A DNA stretch of 64,000 nt, taken from contig NZ_CP097810.1 in the NCBI RefSeq assembly GCF_000364165.2, positions 1,676,130 to 1,740,129 of the forward strand, in the 5' to 3' direction. The position numbers and the translations under genes were made by a program. Positions 37,289 through 45,996 of the stretch are shown here, piece after piece. The notes under the pieces were generated by a model, which did not search any database, was not told the origin of the DNA, and saw only the letters and a list, made by a program, of their open reading frames with translations. The number at the start of each line of letters is the position of its first letter. The first letter of the stretch is position 1. The stretch comes from Clostridium sp. MD294 (GTDB taxonomy: Bacteria; Bacillota; Clostridia; Lachnospirales; Anaerotignaceae).

Positions 37289-38431
37289 ATGGAATTTAGT
37301 TTATCAAAAAAACATTTGTTATTGAGAGATTTGTACAGAAAATTTGCAGAAGAAGAAGTAAAACCTTTAGCAGAAGAATTAGATGAGCAAGAACGTTTCC
37401 CTGTGGAAACTGTAAAAAAATTGGCGAGATATGGATTTATGGGTATTCCATTTCCAAAAGAATATGGTGGTTCTGGAGCAGATAATTTAGCATATTCTAT
37501 GGCAGTAGAAGAATTAGGAAAAGTATGTGCTACTACAGCAGTTATTGTTTCTGCTCATACTTCATTGTGCTGTCAGCCAATATTCCAATTTGGTACAGAA
37601 GAACAAAAACAAAAATATTTAGTACCATTGGCAAAAGGCGAAAAATTAGGTGCTTTTGGTTTAACAGAGCCTAGTGCAGGAACAGATGCTTCTATGCAGC
37701 AGACAAAGGCCGTATTAGATGGTGATGAATATGTACTTAATGGCACAAAAATATTTATTACAAATGGAGAATATGCAGATACTTATGTTGTTATTGCTAT
37801 GACAGATATTTCAAAAGGCACAAGAGGCATTTCTGCATTTATTGTAGAAAAAGGTACACCTGGTTTTTCATTTGGTAAAAAAGAGAGAAAAATGGGTATC
37901 AGAGGTTCTGCAACTTGCGAATTAGTGTTTGAAAACTGTCGTATACCAAAAGAGAATATATTAGGAAAAGAAGGGCAAGGCTTTAAAGTTGCTATGCAAA
38001 CATTAGATGCTGGACGTATTGGTATCGCTTCTCAAGCATTAGGAATTAGTGAAGGTGCTATTGACGAGTGTATTAAATATGTTATGGAAAGAAAGCAATT
38101 TGGCAAAAAAATAGGTCAATTCCAAAATACACAATTTGAATTAGCAGATATGGCAGCAAAAGTAGAAGCTGTAAAATTGTTAGTATATGAAGCAGCTTGT
38201 GAAAAAGATGCTCATAGACCTTATAGTCATCTGTCCTCTATGGCAAAATATTTGGCAGGAAGTACTGCAAGTGATGTAACAAGAAGATGCTTACAATTAT
38301 TCGGCGGATATGGATATACAAGAGAATATCCTATTGAAAGAATGATGAGAGATGCAAAAATTACTGAAATTTATGAAGGTACTTCAGAAGTACAAAAAAT
38401 TGTTATTGCAAATTGGTTAAAATTAAAATAA
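37289..38431 (+). CDS. Acyl-CoA dehydrogenase, probably short-chain (butyryl-CoA type)
   Basis: 380 residues from the ATG at 37289 with GAAGGAGG upstream; an earlier in-frame start lacks a ribosome site. The family motifs are GLTEPSAGTDAS (FAD/substrate), GIRGSATCELVFENCRIP, and the C-terminal RDAKITEIYEGTSEVQKIVIA with the catalytic-base Glu. It resembles Bcd of butyrate producers, which works with EtfAB. No etf, crt, hbd or thl genes are near, so it stands alone; substrate length is inferred. Confidence 0.88.
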   Translation: MEFSLSKKHLLLRDLYRKFAEEEVKPLAEELDEQERFPVETVKKLARYGFMGIPFPKEYGGSGADNLAYSMAVEELGKVCATTAVIVSAHTSLCCQPIFQFGTEEQKQKYLVPLAKGEKLGAFGLTEPSAGTDASMQQTKAVLDGDEYVLNGTKIFITNGEYADTYVVIAMTDISKGTRGISAFIVEKGTPGFSFGKKERKMGIRGSATCELVFENCRIPKENILGKEGQGFKVAMQTLDAGRIGIASQALGISEGAIDECIKYVMERKQFGKKIGQFQNTQFELADMAAKVEAVKLLVYEAACEKDAHRPYSHLSSMAKYLAGSTASDVTRRCLQLFGGYGYTREYPIERMMRDAKITEIYEGTSEVQKIVIANWLKLK

Positions 38432-38438
38432 TATATGT

Positions 38439-38474
38439 AAAAAAGGCTGCTGTAATAATACAGTAGCCTTTTTT
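38439..38474 (+). terminator. Terminator after the acyl-CoA dehydrogenase gene
   Basis: Sixteen-base arms with one G-T wobble (38439-38454 with 38459-38474) and a four-base loop, ending in six T residues. It also precedes the end of the convergent minus-strand gene and may work both ways. Confidence 0.88.
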
Positions 38475-38477
38475 GTG

Positions 38478-38765
38478 TCACCAAGTAAGCCAGCCATAAG
38501 TGCGATAATCTCTGTTTCTAGGTCTGTAATATGCTTGATGATATAAATTTTGTTTTAACATTCTGCGAAATTTTCTGTTTGTCATATTACGAATGTACTT
38601 TGTTTCTTTTTTAAACCAGTGCCCTGTTAAACGATGATGTCTAAAATCTTGAAATGCTTTTATTCTGGGATTTCCTCTGTGTTGTTTTTTGACATACATT
38701 TTTTTAAGAATTTTTTTATGCTGTTGTTTTTCCCAGTGTAAAATCTGTTTTTGTGTTTCATTCAT
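38478..38765 (-). CDS. Small strongly basic protein of unknown function
   Basis: 95 residues, rich in Lys, Arg, His, Tyr and Trp (start MNETQKQILHWEKQQHKKIL, end YRTYGWLTW). There is no membrane segment or signal peptide and no family I recognise. AAGGG lies a few bases before the ATG on the minus strand. The composition suggests a nucleic-acid-binding protein, as inference only. It sits downstream of the flavin reductase gene on the same strand, separated by about 95 bases. Confidence 0.6.
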   Translation of the reverse strand: MNETQKQILHWEKQQHKKILKKMYVKKQHRGNPRIKAFQDFRHHRLTGHWFKKETKYIRNMTNRKFRRMLKQNLYHQAYYRPRNRDYRTYGWLTW

Positions 38766-38860
38766 ATCCCTTCACCAGTATGGGCTTTAGATTTACATAA
38801 TAGTGTATTTGCTCCATACTTATAAGGGTGTCATTCTTTCTATCATTGAAATCCTCCTTA

Positions 38861-39451
38861 TTATTTTTTATGTTTTTCTTTTTTTGATTTTTTCTTTTTG
38901 ACAGAATAGCCAAAACTACCTAATTTTTCTCCTAGCGTATAATAACAGCCATGAGAATAACAAATAGGATTTGTTTTGTTAAAATGAAATTTTCCGCTCT
39001 GGTCTAAATATTCCTCACTTACAGAAACATTAACAACTTCTGCTAAAAACATATCGTGTGTACCAAGTGGTATAATGTCTTTTACAGAACATTCTATATT
39101 AATAGGACTTTCATATATAATAGGGGAGGAAACTTTTGCACCTTTTACAGCAGTTAAATTCATTTCATTAAATTTGTCGATGTCTTTTCCGCTTTTAACA
39201 CCACAATAGTCACAAGCATAAGCAAGTTTTTTTGTAACTAAATTGATAACAAATTCTTTAGATTGCTTTATAATATCATAAGAATGACGACAATGACGTA
39301 ATGAAATATATGTCATAGGAGGGTCACTGTTTATTGTGCCTGTCCAAGCAACTGTAACAATATTTTTTTCTCCTTCCATATTTCCGCAAGAAACCATTAC
39401 AACAGGTACAGGATAAAGTACTGTGCCTGCTTTCCAGTTTTGTTTTGCCAT
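38861..39451 (-). CDS. Flavin reductase family protein (FMN-binding split barrel)
   Basis: 196 residues. The fold is recognised from YPVPVVMVSCGN, NIVTVAWTGTINSDPPMTYISLR, FVINLVTKKLAYACDYCG and HDMFLAEVVNVSV. The C terminus is a lysine-rich tail (KKKKSKKEKHKK). Such proteins bind FMN and reduce flavin or ferric chelates; anaerobes carry many copies. AAAGGAG precedes the ATG on the minus strand. Confidence 0.9.
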   Translation of the reverse strand: MAKQNWKAGTVLYPVPVVMVSCGNMEGEKNIVTVAWTGTINSDPPMTYISLRHCRHSYDIIKQSKEFVINLVTKKLAYACDYCGVKSGKDIDKFNEMNLTAVKGAKVSSPIIYESPINIECSVKDIIPLGTHDMFLAEVVNVSVSEEYLDQSGKFHFNKTNPICYSHGCYYTLGEKLGSFGYSVKKKKSKKEKHKK

Positions 39452-39523
39452 AATTTAACTCCTTTCAAAAATGGTATTTTTATCATGGTAACGAAAAAAA
39501 GAAGTTTTGTAAAGAAAAAAGTA

Positions 39524-39552
39524 TTGTAATAATATTGTATTTTTTGTATGAT
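39524..39552 (+). promoter_or_regulatory. Promoter of the RsmF-like methyltransferase gene
   Basis: TTGTAA at 39524-39529, a 17-base spacer and TATGAT at 39547-39552. The transcript would start about 33 bases before the ATG. Confidence 0.5.
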
Positions 39553-39591
39553 AAATATATTTACTAAAACAAAAAAATAGGTGGTTTTGTT

Positions 39592-40938
39592 ATGAATTTG
39601 CCAGAACAGTATATTGAAAATATGAAAAGGCTTTTAGGTGAAAAAGAATTTCAACAATATTTGAATTGTTTTGAACAAAAAAAATATACAGGAATACGTA
39701 TCAATACATTAAAATGGAATAAAGAGCAATTTTTAAATAAAAAGCTTTTTGAAACAGAAGAAGTAGCATGGTGTAATGAAGGATATTATTGTAGTGAAAA
39801 AGTGCGTCCAGCAAAACATCTTTATTATGCTGCAGGCTTATATTACATACAAGAACCGAGTGCTATGTCAGCAGCTGCTATATTGCCTGTAAATGAAGGA
39901 GAATGTGTACTTGACATTTGTGCTGCACCAGGAGGAAAAAGTACACAGTTGGGAACAAAATTAAAACAAACAGGTGTATTAGTATGTAATGACATTAGTG
40001 CAAGTAGAACAAAAGCACTTTTAAAAAATATAGAATGTTTTGGTATCACAAATAGTATTGTAATGAGTGAAACACCTCAAAAACTTTCAAAACATTTTGA
40101 ACAATATTTTGATAAAATATTAATTGATGCACCATGTTCTGGAGAGGGTATGTTTCGCAAAGATAGTGATATGATAAAAAAATGGAACAGTAATTTAATA
40201 GCACATTGTATGCAACAACAAAAAGAAATATTACAATATTGTGCTATCATGCTAAAAGCAGGTGGTATGATGTTATATTCTACTTGTACATTTTCTCCAG
40301 AAGAAAATGAGCATATTATAACAGAATTTTTGCAATATCATAAGGAATTTAAAATTGTACCTATAGAAGCAAAATGGGGATTTCAAAAAGGAATGATAGA
40401 AGGTTGTGTAAGATTATTTCCTCATAAAATAAAAGGAGAAGGACATTTTTTAGCATTGCTTCAAAAACAAGAAGAATGTGCAAATACTATTTTTGAAACA
40501 GAAAAAGAACAAATTGATAAAAGAATGTCTTTTTTTTGGGAATTTGAAAAACAAGTGTTAAAACCAAATTGGCAAAAAACAAAAGGAATTTATAAAATAT
40601 ATGGTGATGATTTGTGCTATATTCCTGAAAATGTACCAATGTTAAAAGGACTTAGAGTATTAAGAAGTGGTTTACAACTAGGAACATTCAAAAAAAATCG
40701 ATTTGAACCTTCTCATGCTTTTGCACTTGCACTAAATAAAAATGATGTGAATAATTATATTGATTTTGATATAAAACAAAATGATGCTATAAGATATTTA
40801 AAAGGGGAAAGTATTTCGATAGAACAACAAAAAGAAGGCTGGTGTATTATTTGTGTAGATGGTTATACATTAGGTTGGGCAAAAGTACAAAAAGGAAGAT
40901 TAAAAAATAAATATCCTGTAAGCTGGAAATGGGAATAA
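39592..40938 (+). CDS. rsmF: RsmB/RsmF-family rRNA (cytosine-C5)-methyltransferase
   Basis: 448 residues. The SAM site LDICAAPGGKSTQLG, the first catalytic motif IDAPCSGEGMFRK (Cys182) and the second YSTCTFSPEENE (nucleophile Cys232) are present. The C-terminal half (about 300-448) is a PUA-like extension of the RsmF/YebU type, which fits 16S rRNA m5C modification. The exact site is inferred. Confidence 0.88.
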   Translation: MNLPEQYIENMKRLLGEKEFQQYLNCFEQKKYTGIRINTLKWNKEQFLNKKLFETEEVAWCNEGYYCSEKVRPAKHLYYAAGLYYIQEPSAMSAAAILPVNEGECVLDICAAPGGKSTQLGTKLKQTGVLVCNDISASRTKALLKNIECFGITNSIVMSETPQKLSKHFEQYFDKILIDAPCSGEGMFRKDSDMIKKWNSNLIAHCMQQQKEILQYCAIMLKAGGMMLYSTCTFSPEENEHIITEFLQYHKEFKIVPIEAKWGFQKGMIEGCVRLFPHKIKGEGHFLALLQKQEECANTIFETEKEQIDKRMSFFWEFEKQVLKPNWQKTKGIYKIYGDDLCYIPENVPMLKGLRVLRSGLQLGTFKKNRFEPSHAFALALNKNDVNNYIDFDIKQNDAIRYLKGESISIEQQKEGWCIICVDGYTLGWAKVQKGRLKNKYPVSWKWE

Positions 40939-40940
40939 AA

Positions 40941-40968
40941 AAAAGTACCTGTAAAAACAAGTACTTTT
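40941..40968 (+). terminator. Terminator after the RsmF-like gene
   Basis: Arms AAAAGTACCTG and CAAGTACTTTT with one mismatch and a short loop. Confidence 0.7.
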
Positions 40969-41020
40969 ATAAAATATTGTATTATTGCTTATGTATTAAT
41001 GTTTTGTGTAGAGATTGATG

Positions 41021-41064
41021 AAAGTAAACTTCTTCTATATATTTAGAGGGAGTTTACTTTTTTT
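41021..41064 (+). terminator. Second terminator-like hairpin, overlapping the end of the coiled-coil gene
   Basis: Arms AAAGTAAACT (41021-41030) and AGTTTACTTT (41051-41060) followed by seven T residues on the plus strand. The 3' arm contains the last codons of the minus-strand gene, whose stop lies in the loop. It may back up the preceding terminator. Confidence 0.6.
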
Positions 41065-41453
41065 AAGCGATTTATATCATAAGTATGTGATATAATAGCA
41101 GTATCAAATGTTTCGCTTTTCAGTTTTATAGATGTAATATCTTCAGACATAATATCAATTTTGGTTTCGACATTAGTCAATCTATCTTCGACATTAGTCA
41201 ATCTATCTTCGACATTGGTCAATCTATCTTCGACATTGGTTAATCTGTCTTCAACATTAGTTATTCTAGTTTTTACCTCTTGTAACTCAGCTTTTACTTC
41301 TTGTAAATCATTTTTGACAGTATCTATTTTATCATTTAAAATAGTATAACTGTCTTTTACAACATCAAGTATTTCTTTCATGCTAAATTGTATTTGCTCT
41401 TTCATAGCTTGTTTTAATTCATAAACAATTTCTGTTTTTTCTTGCTGTGTCAT
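41043..41453 (-). CDS. Coiled-coil protein with tandem heptad repeats
   Basis: 136 residues, almost entirely predicted coiled coil. The centre has four exact copies of the heptad NVEDRLT, flanked by related units (TRITNVE, TNVETKI), encoded by 21-base tandem DNA repeats. No membrane segment or known domain is seen; similar short Lachnospiraceae proteins are hypothetical. GGGGAGAG precedes the ATG on the minus strand. Repeat number could vary by slippage without frameshift. Confidence 0.72.
   Translation of the reverse strand: MTQQEKTEIVYELKQAMKEQIQFSMKEILDVVKDSYTILNDKIDTVKNDLQEVKAELQEVKTRITNVEDRLTNVEDRLTNVEDRLTNVEDRLTNVETKIDIMSEDITSIKLKSETFDTAIISHTYDINRLKKVNSL
41166..41270. repeat. Five tandem 21-base units encoding heptads
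   Basis: Unit consensus TTCGACATTAGTCAATCTATC on the plus strand. Units 1 and 2 are identical, unit 3 differs by one base, units 4 and 5 decay progressively. Each is 7 codons of the coiled-coil gene. The graded decay fits successive duplication from one end. Confidence 0.92.
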
Positions 41454-41489
41454 GTAATATCTCTCCCCTTTCTTTTTTAATTCATTTAT

Positions 41490-41517
41490 AGTATACCATT
41501 TTATTTTATAATTAAAA
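41490..41517 (-). promoter_or_regulatory. Promoter of the coiled-coil gene
   Basis: On the minus strand TTTTAA, a 16-base spacer and the extended -10 TGGTATACT (TATACT at 41495-41490). Confidence 0.45.
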
Positions 41518-41556
41518 TATTTTTTGTATATTTTATTTTTGTAATACTGTTGTATT

Positions 41557-42366
41557 TTATAAAGGAATATCTATAAAACGAGGTTGTTGTTTTTCAAAAA
41601 GAGTAAATGCTTTAAATCCTGCACTTTTTAACAATTCATAAGCATCTTTAAAGTGAGAAGCTATATATTCTGGGGAATGAGCATCAGAACCTATTGTAAT
41701 AATTTCTCCTCCTAATTGTCTATAACGTTTTATAATTTCAATTTTAGGGTGTATGTAGCCTAAACCATATTTAATACCAGAAGTATTAAGCTCTATACCT
41801 TTGTCTTTTCTGATTAAAAGTGCTAATATTTCATCAATAATTTCTTTAAACGCATTATAATTCAAATTTCTATTATCATAATTGCCATAGCGATTAACAT
41901 AATCCATATGACCATATACATTAAAACAGTCATAAATTTTTACATTATTATATAAGTCTTCAAAATATTCTAAATAGGCATCATGCTGTGTTTTTCCTTT
42001 GTAAAAAGAATTACCGTAAAGCTCTAAACCCTTTACACAATGAGTAGAACCTATTATAAAATCAAATGTACCATTATTATAAAAATCATCTGTTTCTTTT
42101 TTGACATGACATTGTAAACCAAATTCCACACCTTTACGAATGATAATTTTATCGCTATATTTTTGCTGCATTTTTTGTATTTTTGCAGTATAAGCGTCAT
42201 AGTCAAGTAAAAAAGGAAATTCTGGGTCAGGATATTGATAATCTAAATGGTCTGTGATGGCAATTTCTTTTAATCCTAATACAATCGCTTTTTTTATCAT
42301 ATCTTCCATAGCAGTATCACTGTCAGAAGAAAAATTTGTGTGCATATGATAATCTGAATAAATCAT
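41557..42366 (-). CDS. hisJ: Histidinol-phosphatase, PHP family
   Basis: 269 residues. The PHP metal-binding motifs are DYHMHTNFSSDS at the N terminus, ITDHLDY, GSTHCVKG and GSDAHSPEYIASHF near the C terminus. It dephosphorylates histidinol phosphate in histidine synthesis. No other his genes are near, so a related phosphoesterase role is possible. It follows mnmA on the same strand by 31 bases, with AAGGAGG before the ATG. Confidence 0.85.
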   Translation of the reverse strand: MIYSDYHMHTNFSSDSDTAMEDMIKKAIVLGLKEIAITDHLDYQYPDPEFPFLLDYDAYTAKIQKMQQKYSDKIIIRKGVEFGLQCHVKKETDDFYNNGTFDFIIGSTHCVKGLELYGNSFYKGKTQHDAYLEYFEDLYNNVKIYDCFNVYGHMDYVNRYGNYDNRNLNYNAFKEIIDEILALLIRKDKGIELNTSGIKYGLGYIHPKIEIIKRYRQLGGEIITIGSDAHSPEYIASHFKDAYELLKSAGFKAFTLFEKQQPRFIDIPL

Positions 42367-42397
42367 TTTATTTCCTCCTTATATATTATTTAAAAAA

Positions 42398-43468
42398 TTA
42401 TTTTGAACAAATAATTGTACCACCACAAGCAACATATTCTCCATCATAAAATACTACTGCCTGTCCAGGTGTAATAGCACGCTGGGGTTCATCAAATATA
42501 CATTCTAATTCTTTTTGATTTTTCATATAAACAGTACACCAAGATTTATTATGATGATAACGTATTTTTGCCTGTAAACGCATACCATTTTCTATTTTTT
42601 CTATTCCCATAAAATTTAGTTTATTAGCATAAAGCGTTTTTTGAAATAAAGCATCATTTTCACAAAGTATTACTTCATTTTTTTCTGCATCAATGGCATA
42701 AACATACATAGGTTTGCCAAAAGCAACACCAAGCCCTTTTCTTTGTCCTACTGTATAATGAATAATTCCTTTATGTTTTGCTAATATATTTCCCTCTAAA
42801 TCCACAAAATTGCCAGAAGGATATGTTGTATTTGTCTGTGTTTGTATAAAATTGCTGTAATCATCATCTGGTATAAAACAAATTTCTTGACTGTCAGCTT
42901 TTTGAGAAATTTTAACATTAATTTGTTCTGCTATTTTTCTGATGTCTTCTTTATGATATGCCCCTATAGGCATTAAAGTATATTGTAATTGTTGCTGCGT
43001 TAAATTATAAAGGGCATATGTTTGGTCTTTTTTATCTGTAACAGAAGTTTTTAAAGTATATCGTTGTGTTTGAGGATGATTTACAATTTGAGCATAATGC
43101 CCTGTAGCAATGAAATCAGCACCAATTTGATTTTTAAATTGTAAAAGAGCCTCCCATTTTACACAACGGTTGCATATGGTACAAGGGTTGGGGGTATGTC
43201 CTTGCTGGTATTCCGAAATAAAATAATCAATTACATTTTTTTGAAATTCTTTTCTAAAATCTATAGCAAAATAAGGAATATTTAATTGATGAGCAATTTC
43301 CCAAGCGTCTTCTTCAGCAGAAGTATTTTGTTTATGTTTTTCAATTTCTTTTGGCAATGCTTGCATAGTAACACCTATTACATTATAACCTTGCTGTTTT
43401 AATAAATATGCTGCAACGGAACTGTCTACGCCTCCAGACATTCCTACAACGACTGTTTTTTTATTCAT
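42398..43468 (-). CDS. mnmA: tRNA-specific 2-thiouridylase MnmA
   Basis: 356 residues from the ATG at 43468 (AAGGTGG eight bases upstream); a GTG four codons earlier overlaps that site. VVGMSGGVDSSVAAYLL is the PP-loop; the catalytic cysteines lie in NPCTICNRCVKW and QEICFIPDDD. It thiolates U34 of tRNA(Lys/Glu/Gln) with sulfur from IscS. Confidence 0.96.
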   Translation of the reverse strand: MNKKTVVVGMSGGVDSSVAAYLLKQQGYNVIGVTMQALPKEIEKHKQNTSAEEDAWEIAHQLNIPYFAIDFRKEFQKNVIDYFISEYQQGHTPNPCTICNRCVKWEALLQFKNQIGADFIATGHYAQIVNHPQTQRYTLKTSVTDKKDQTYALYNLTQQQLQYTLMPIGAYHKEDIRKIAEQINVKISQKADSQEICFIPDDDYSNFIQTQTNTTYPSGNFVDLEGNILAKHKGIIHYTVGQRKGLGVAFGKPMYVYAIDAEKNEVILCENDALFQKTLYANKLNFMGIEKIENGMRLQAKIRYHHNKSWCTVYMKNQKELECIFDEPQRAITPGQAVVFYDGEYVACGGTIICSK

Positions 43469-43587
43469 AGTATTTTCCACCTTTAATTATTAGTGGTATT
43501 ATACTAGCACATTTTACTGTATTTTACAACAAAGAACAATATTTATTGATAAGAGAAAAATATTTATTGAAAAACAATAAAAAAATA

Positions 43588-43616
43588 TTGAAAAACAAAA
43601 AACATTGTGCTATAGT
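43588..43616 (+). promoter_or_regulatory. Promoter of the DUF2975 operon
   Basis: TTGAAA at 43588-43593, a 17-base spacer and the extended -10 TGCTATAGT (TATAGT at 43611-43616). The same layout and near-identical boxes occur before the holin-like toxin gene at 45912. Confidence 0.75.
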
Positions 43617-43640
43617 ATTGTTAGATAGGAGGAAGAATAA

Positions 43641-44081
43641 ATGAAATTGGAACAATGTGTAAAATGGTTGTTGGATTTAATGTATTATGGCGGTTGTGTA
43701 GTATGTGCTGGTATTCCTGTTGCATTCAAATATATGGGAAAATGGTATACTGTTTTTCAAACACATTTTATAGCAATGTGTATATTATTTTTTATAGCAG
43801 GAGCATTTGCAGTAATGATAATAGGAGAATTAAGAAAAATGTTTCAGACGGTATTGGCACAAGACTGTTTTATACAACAGAATGTAACTAGTCTGAAAAA
43901 AATGGGATATTATAGTATTGTTACCTCTATAGCAACAACAATAAGACTGTTTTATACGATAACACCTTCTACTGTTGTCATTATTATTATATTTTTTATA
44001 GCGGGACTATTTAGTTTTGTATTATCAAAAGTATTTCAGCAAGCTGTAAATTATAAACAAGAAAATGATTTGACCATATAG
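43641..44081 (+). CDS. DUF2975 membrane protein
   Basis: 146 residues with four hydrophobic segments (about 15-32, 45-65, 88-105, 110-130) in the DUF2975 pattern. It is followed by a small Cro-type HTH gene, the arrangement usual for DUF2975. Function unknown. AGGAGGAAG precedes the ATG. Confidence 0.82.
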   Translation: MKLEQCVKWLLDLMYYGGCVVCAGIPVAFKYMGKWYTVFQTHFIAMCILFFIAGAFAVMIIGELRKMFQTVLAQDCFIQQNVTSLKKMGYYSIVTSIATTIRLFYTITPSTVVIIIIFFIAGLFSFVLSKVFQQAVNYKQENDLTI

Positions 44082-44091
44082 GAGGAAAAAT

Positions 44092-44301
44092 ATGGGTATC
44101 CGTGTAAATTTAGATGTGGTTATGGCACAGAGAAAAATGGGACTGACAGAGTTAGCGAAAGAGGTAGATATCACTATGGCAAATTTATCTATATTAAAAA
44201 ATAATAAAGCAAAAGCAATACGCTTTTCTACATTAGAAAGTATCTGTAAAGCATTAAATTGTCAACCAGGAGATATATTAGAATTTGTAAAGGAGGAGTG
44301 A
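44092..44301 (+). CDS. Small Cro/CI-type HTH regulator (YozG-like)
   Basis: 69 residues: IRVNLDVVMAQRKMGLTELAKEVDITMANLSILKNNKAKAIRFSTLESICKALNCQPGDILEF spans one complete helix-turn-helix domain, viewed in segments. It commonly partners a DUF2975 protein and may regulate its own operon. GGAGG lies upstream of the ATG, ten bases after the DUF2975 stop. Confidence 0.9.
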   Translation: MGIRVNLDVVMAQRKMGLTELAKEVDITMANLSILKNNKAKAIRFSTLESICKALNCQPGDILEFVKEE

Positions 44302-44304
44302 AAA

Positions 44305-45897
44305 ATGTCAGAAGAAGAAAAAAAAGAAATAGAACAACAAAAACAACAAACAGAAAATGAAAAAAAAGAAGTACAAAAAATATTAGAAAAAGACAAGCAG
44401 GAAATACAACAACAAGAGATAAAAAAACCAAAACAAACAGAATACCAACAAGAGATAAAGCAAAAATTTTGGAATTTTGTGCTAATAAGTATGTGCTTTG
44501 CTTTTTTTTACGTAATAGGAACATATAAAATTCGTACAGGTATAGGCGTTTTTATAGCATCATTAGGACAAATAGGCTGTTGTTTTGCAGTATTAAAACA
44601 ATGGAAAGTAGAAATGAAAAAAGATACTGTTTATTATGTTGTTATGATAATAATAATGAATGTGCTTATGTTGTGGACAGACCAAAGCTTTTTACATTTT
44701 TGGCATAAAAAAATGATATTGCTTTTGTTTTTTATGATGATGCTTCATCAATTTTATGAAGATAAATTGTGGAGTTTAAAAACGTATATTTATAATTTAT
44801 TTTTATTGCTTTTTGGTAGTATAGCAAGTTTGTTCGAGCCTATAGAAAATTTTATTGAACAGATGAAAAAAAAGGAACAGAAAAATCAAAAATGGTCATA
44901 TGTTATATTAGGATTGGGTATTGCATTACCTTTGACATTTTTCATTGTAGCAATGCTTATGTCAGCTGATGGTGTTTTTGCAAATATGATAATTAAATTG
45001 GTAGGAAATTTGTTTTTACCTCAAAATGTCATAGCAGTAACATTTTTATTTATGCTAGGGTATTGGTTGTTTTATTGTTTTGTGTCAGGATTAGCAAGAA
45101 AAGAAGCCTCACAAAAAACAAAAGAAAGTAAACAGGCAGAGCCTATTATTGCTATCACGTTTACGAGTGTGTTGCTTGTGGTGTATGTGCTTTTCTGTAG
45201 TATACAAATATGGTATTTATTTATAGGAAAGGGAAAGTTACCAGAAGAGTTTACATATGCTAGTTATGCTAGAAGAGGATTTTTTGAATTGCTTTTTGTA
45301 AGTTTGATAAACTTTTTGATGGTAATTATATGTAACTGGAAATTTAGAAAAAATAAAATATTAAATAGTATATTAATAGTAATTTCTATATGTAATTTTG
45401 TTATGATGGCATCTTCATTTTATAGAATGATGTTGTATGTAAAGGCATATCATATGACAGTGATGAGAATGTATGTACTTTGGTTTTTAGTAATGCTTGC
45501 GGTGAGCATGGCAGGAGTAGTATATAGTATATTTCATAAAGAGAAAAAATTATATCAATATTTGTTTGTAGTGGTGTTTGTGTTTTTGACAGCGTTAAGT
45601 GCGGTAAGACCACAAGCATATGTAGTAAGATATAATTTGGAACATATGAAACAGTATACCAGAACAGATATTAATCATTTTATATATGCTTGTTCATTAG
45701 ATATTGTACCAGAAATAGCGAAAATAGATGTAAATAAAATTGTAACAAAAGAAGGTGAACAAAGTGGTGAGGAAATGCTGAAAAAATATTTTGAAAGTGT
45801 GCTAAGAGAATGTGATGAGAGAACAGCAAGAACATATCATATAGGAGTAGCACAGGCAGAAAAAGCAGCAAGGGAATATTTAGAGAAGCATAAATAA
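44305..45897 (+). CDS. DUF4173/DUF4153-type polytopic membrane protein
   Basis: 530 residues. The first 50 residues are a Glu/Gln/Lys coiled coil on the cytoplasmic side. Many hydrophobic segments then follow to about residue 440 with the family features DGVFANM and SYARRGFFELLFVSLINF. The C-terminal soluble part has TRTDINHFIYACSLDIVPEIAKI, as in DUF4173 proteins. It starts three bases after the HTH gene with AAAGGAGG. Function unknown; co-expression with the HTH protein suggests regulated envelope use. Confidence 0.82.
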   Translation: MSEEEKKEIEQQKQQTENEKKEVQKILEKDKQEIQQQEIKKPKQTEYQQEIKQKFWNFVLISMCFAFFYVIGTYKIRTGIGVFIASLGQIGCCFAVLKQWKVEMKKDTVYYVVMIIIMNVLMLWTDQSFLHFWHKKMILLLFFMMMLHQFYEDKLWSLKTYIYNLFLLLFGSIASLFEPIENFIEQMKKKEQKNQKWSYVILGLGIALPLTFFIVAMLMSADGVFANMIIKLVGNLFLPQNVIAVTFLFMLGYWLFYCFVSGLARKEASQKTKESKQAEPIIAITFTSVLLVVYVLFCSIQIWYLFIGKGKLPEEFTYASYARRGFFELLFVSLINFLMVIICNWKFRKNKILNSILIVISICNFVMMASSFYRMMLYVKAYHMTVMRMYVLWFLVMLAVSMAGVVYSIFHKEKKLYQYLFVVVFVFLTALSAVRPQAYVVRYNLEHMKQYTRTDINHFIYACSLDIVPEIAKIDVNKIVTKEGEQSGEEMLKKYFESVLRECDERTARTYHIGVAQAEKAAREYLEKHK

Positions 45898-45911
45898 TAT
45901 AAGTTATTTTG

Positions 45912-45940
45912 TTGAAATATGGTAAAAAATATGCTATAGT
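45912..45940 (+). promoter_or_regulatory. Promoter of the holin-like toxin gene
   Basis: TTGAAA at 45912-45917, a 17-base spacer and TGCTATAGT (TATAGT at 45935-45940), a strong extended -10 promoter. Transcription should begin near 45947. Confidence 0.78.
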
Positions 45941-45970
45941 AATTAAGAGTAGTCATGACGGGTATTTTAA

Positions 45971-45996
45971 GCCCTCTCTCTATAAAGAAAGGGGGC
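45971..45996 (+). promoter_or_regulatory. Hairpin masking the toxin ribosome site
   Basis: GCCCTC (45971-45976) can pair with GGGGGC (45991-45996), which contains the Shine-Dalgarno sequence. An alternative upstream pairing GGGTA with the AAGCCC segment could free it. Sequestered ribosome sites are common in type I toxin mRNAs. Confidence 0.45.

Noticed and set aside
38820..38846. Eight-codon minus-strand frame after AAGGAGG
   Set aside because: Too short to support as a gene; mentioned only as a possible leader peptide.
41166..41270. CRISPR-like tandem repeat
   Set aside because: Direct 21-base units without spacers, in frame with a coiled-coil gene; not CRISPR.
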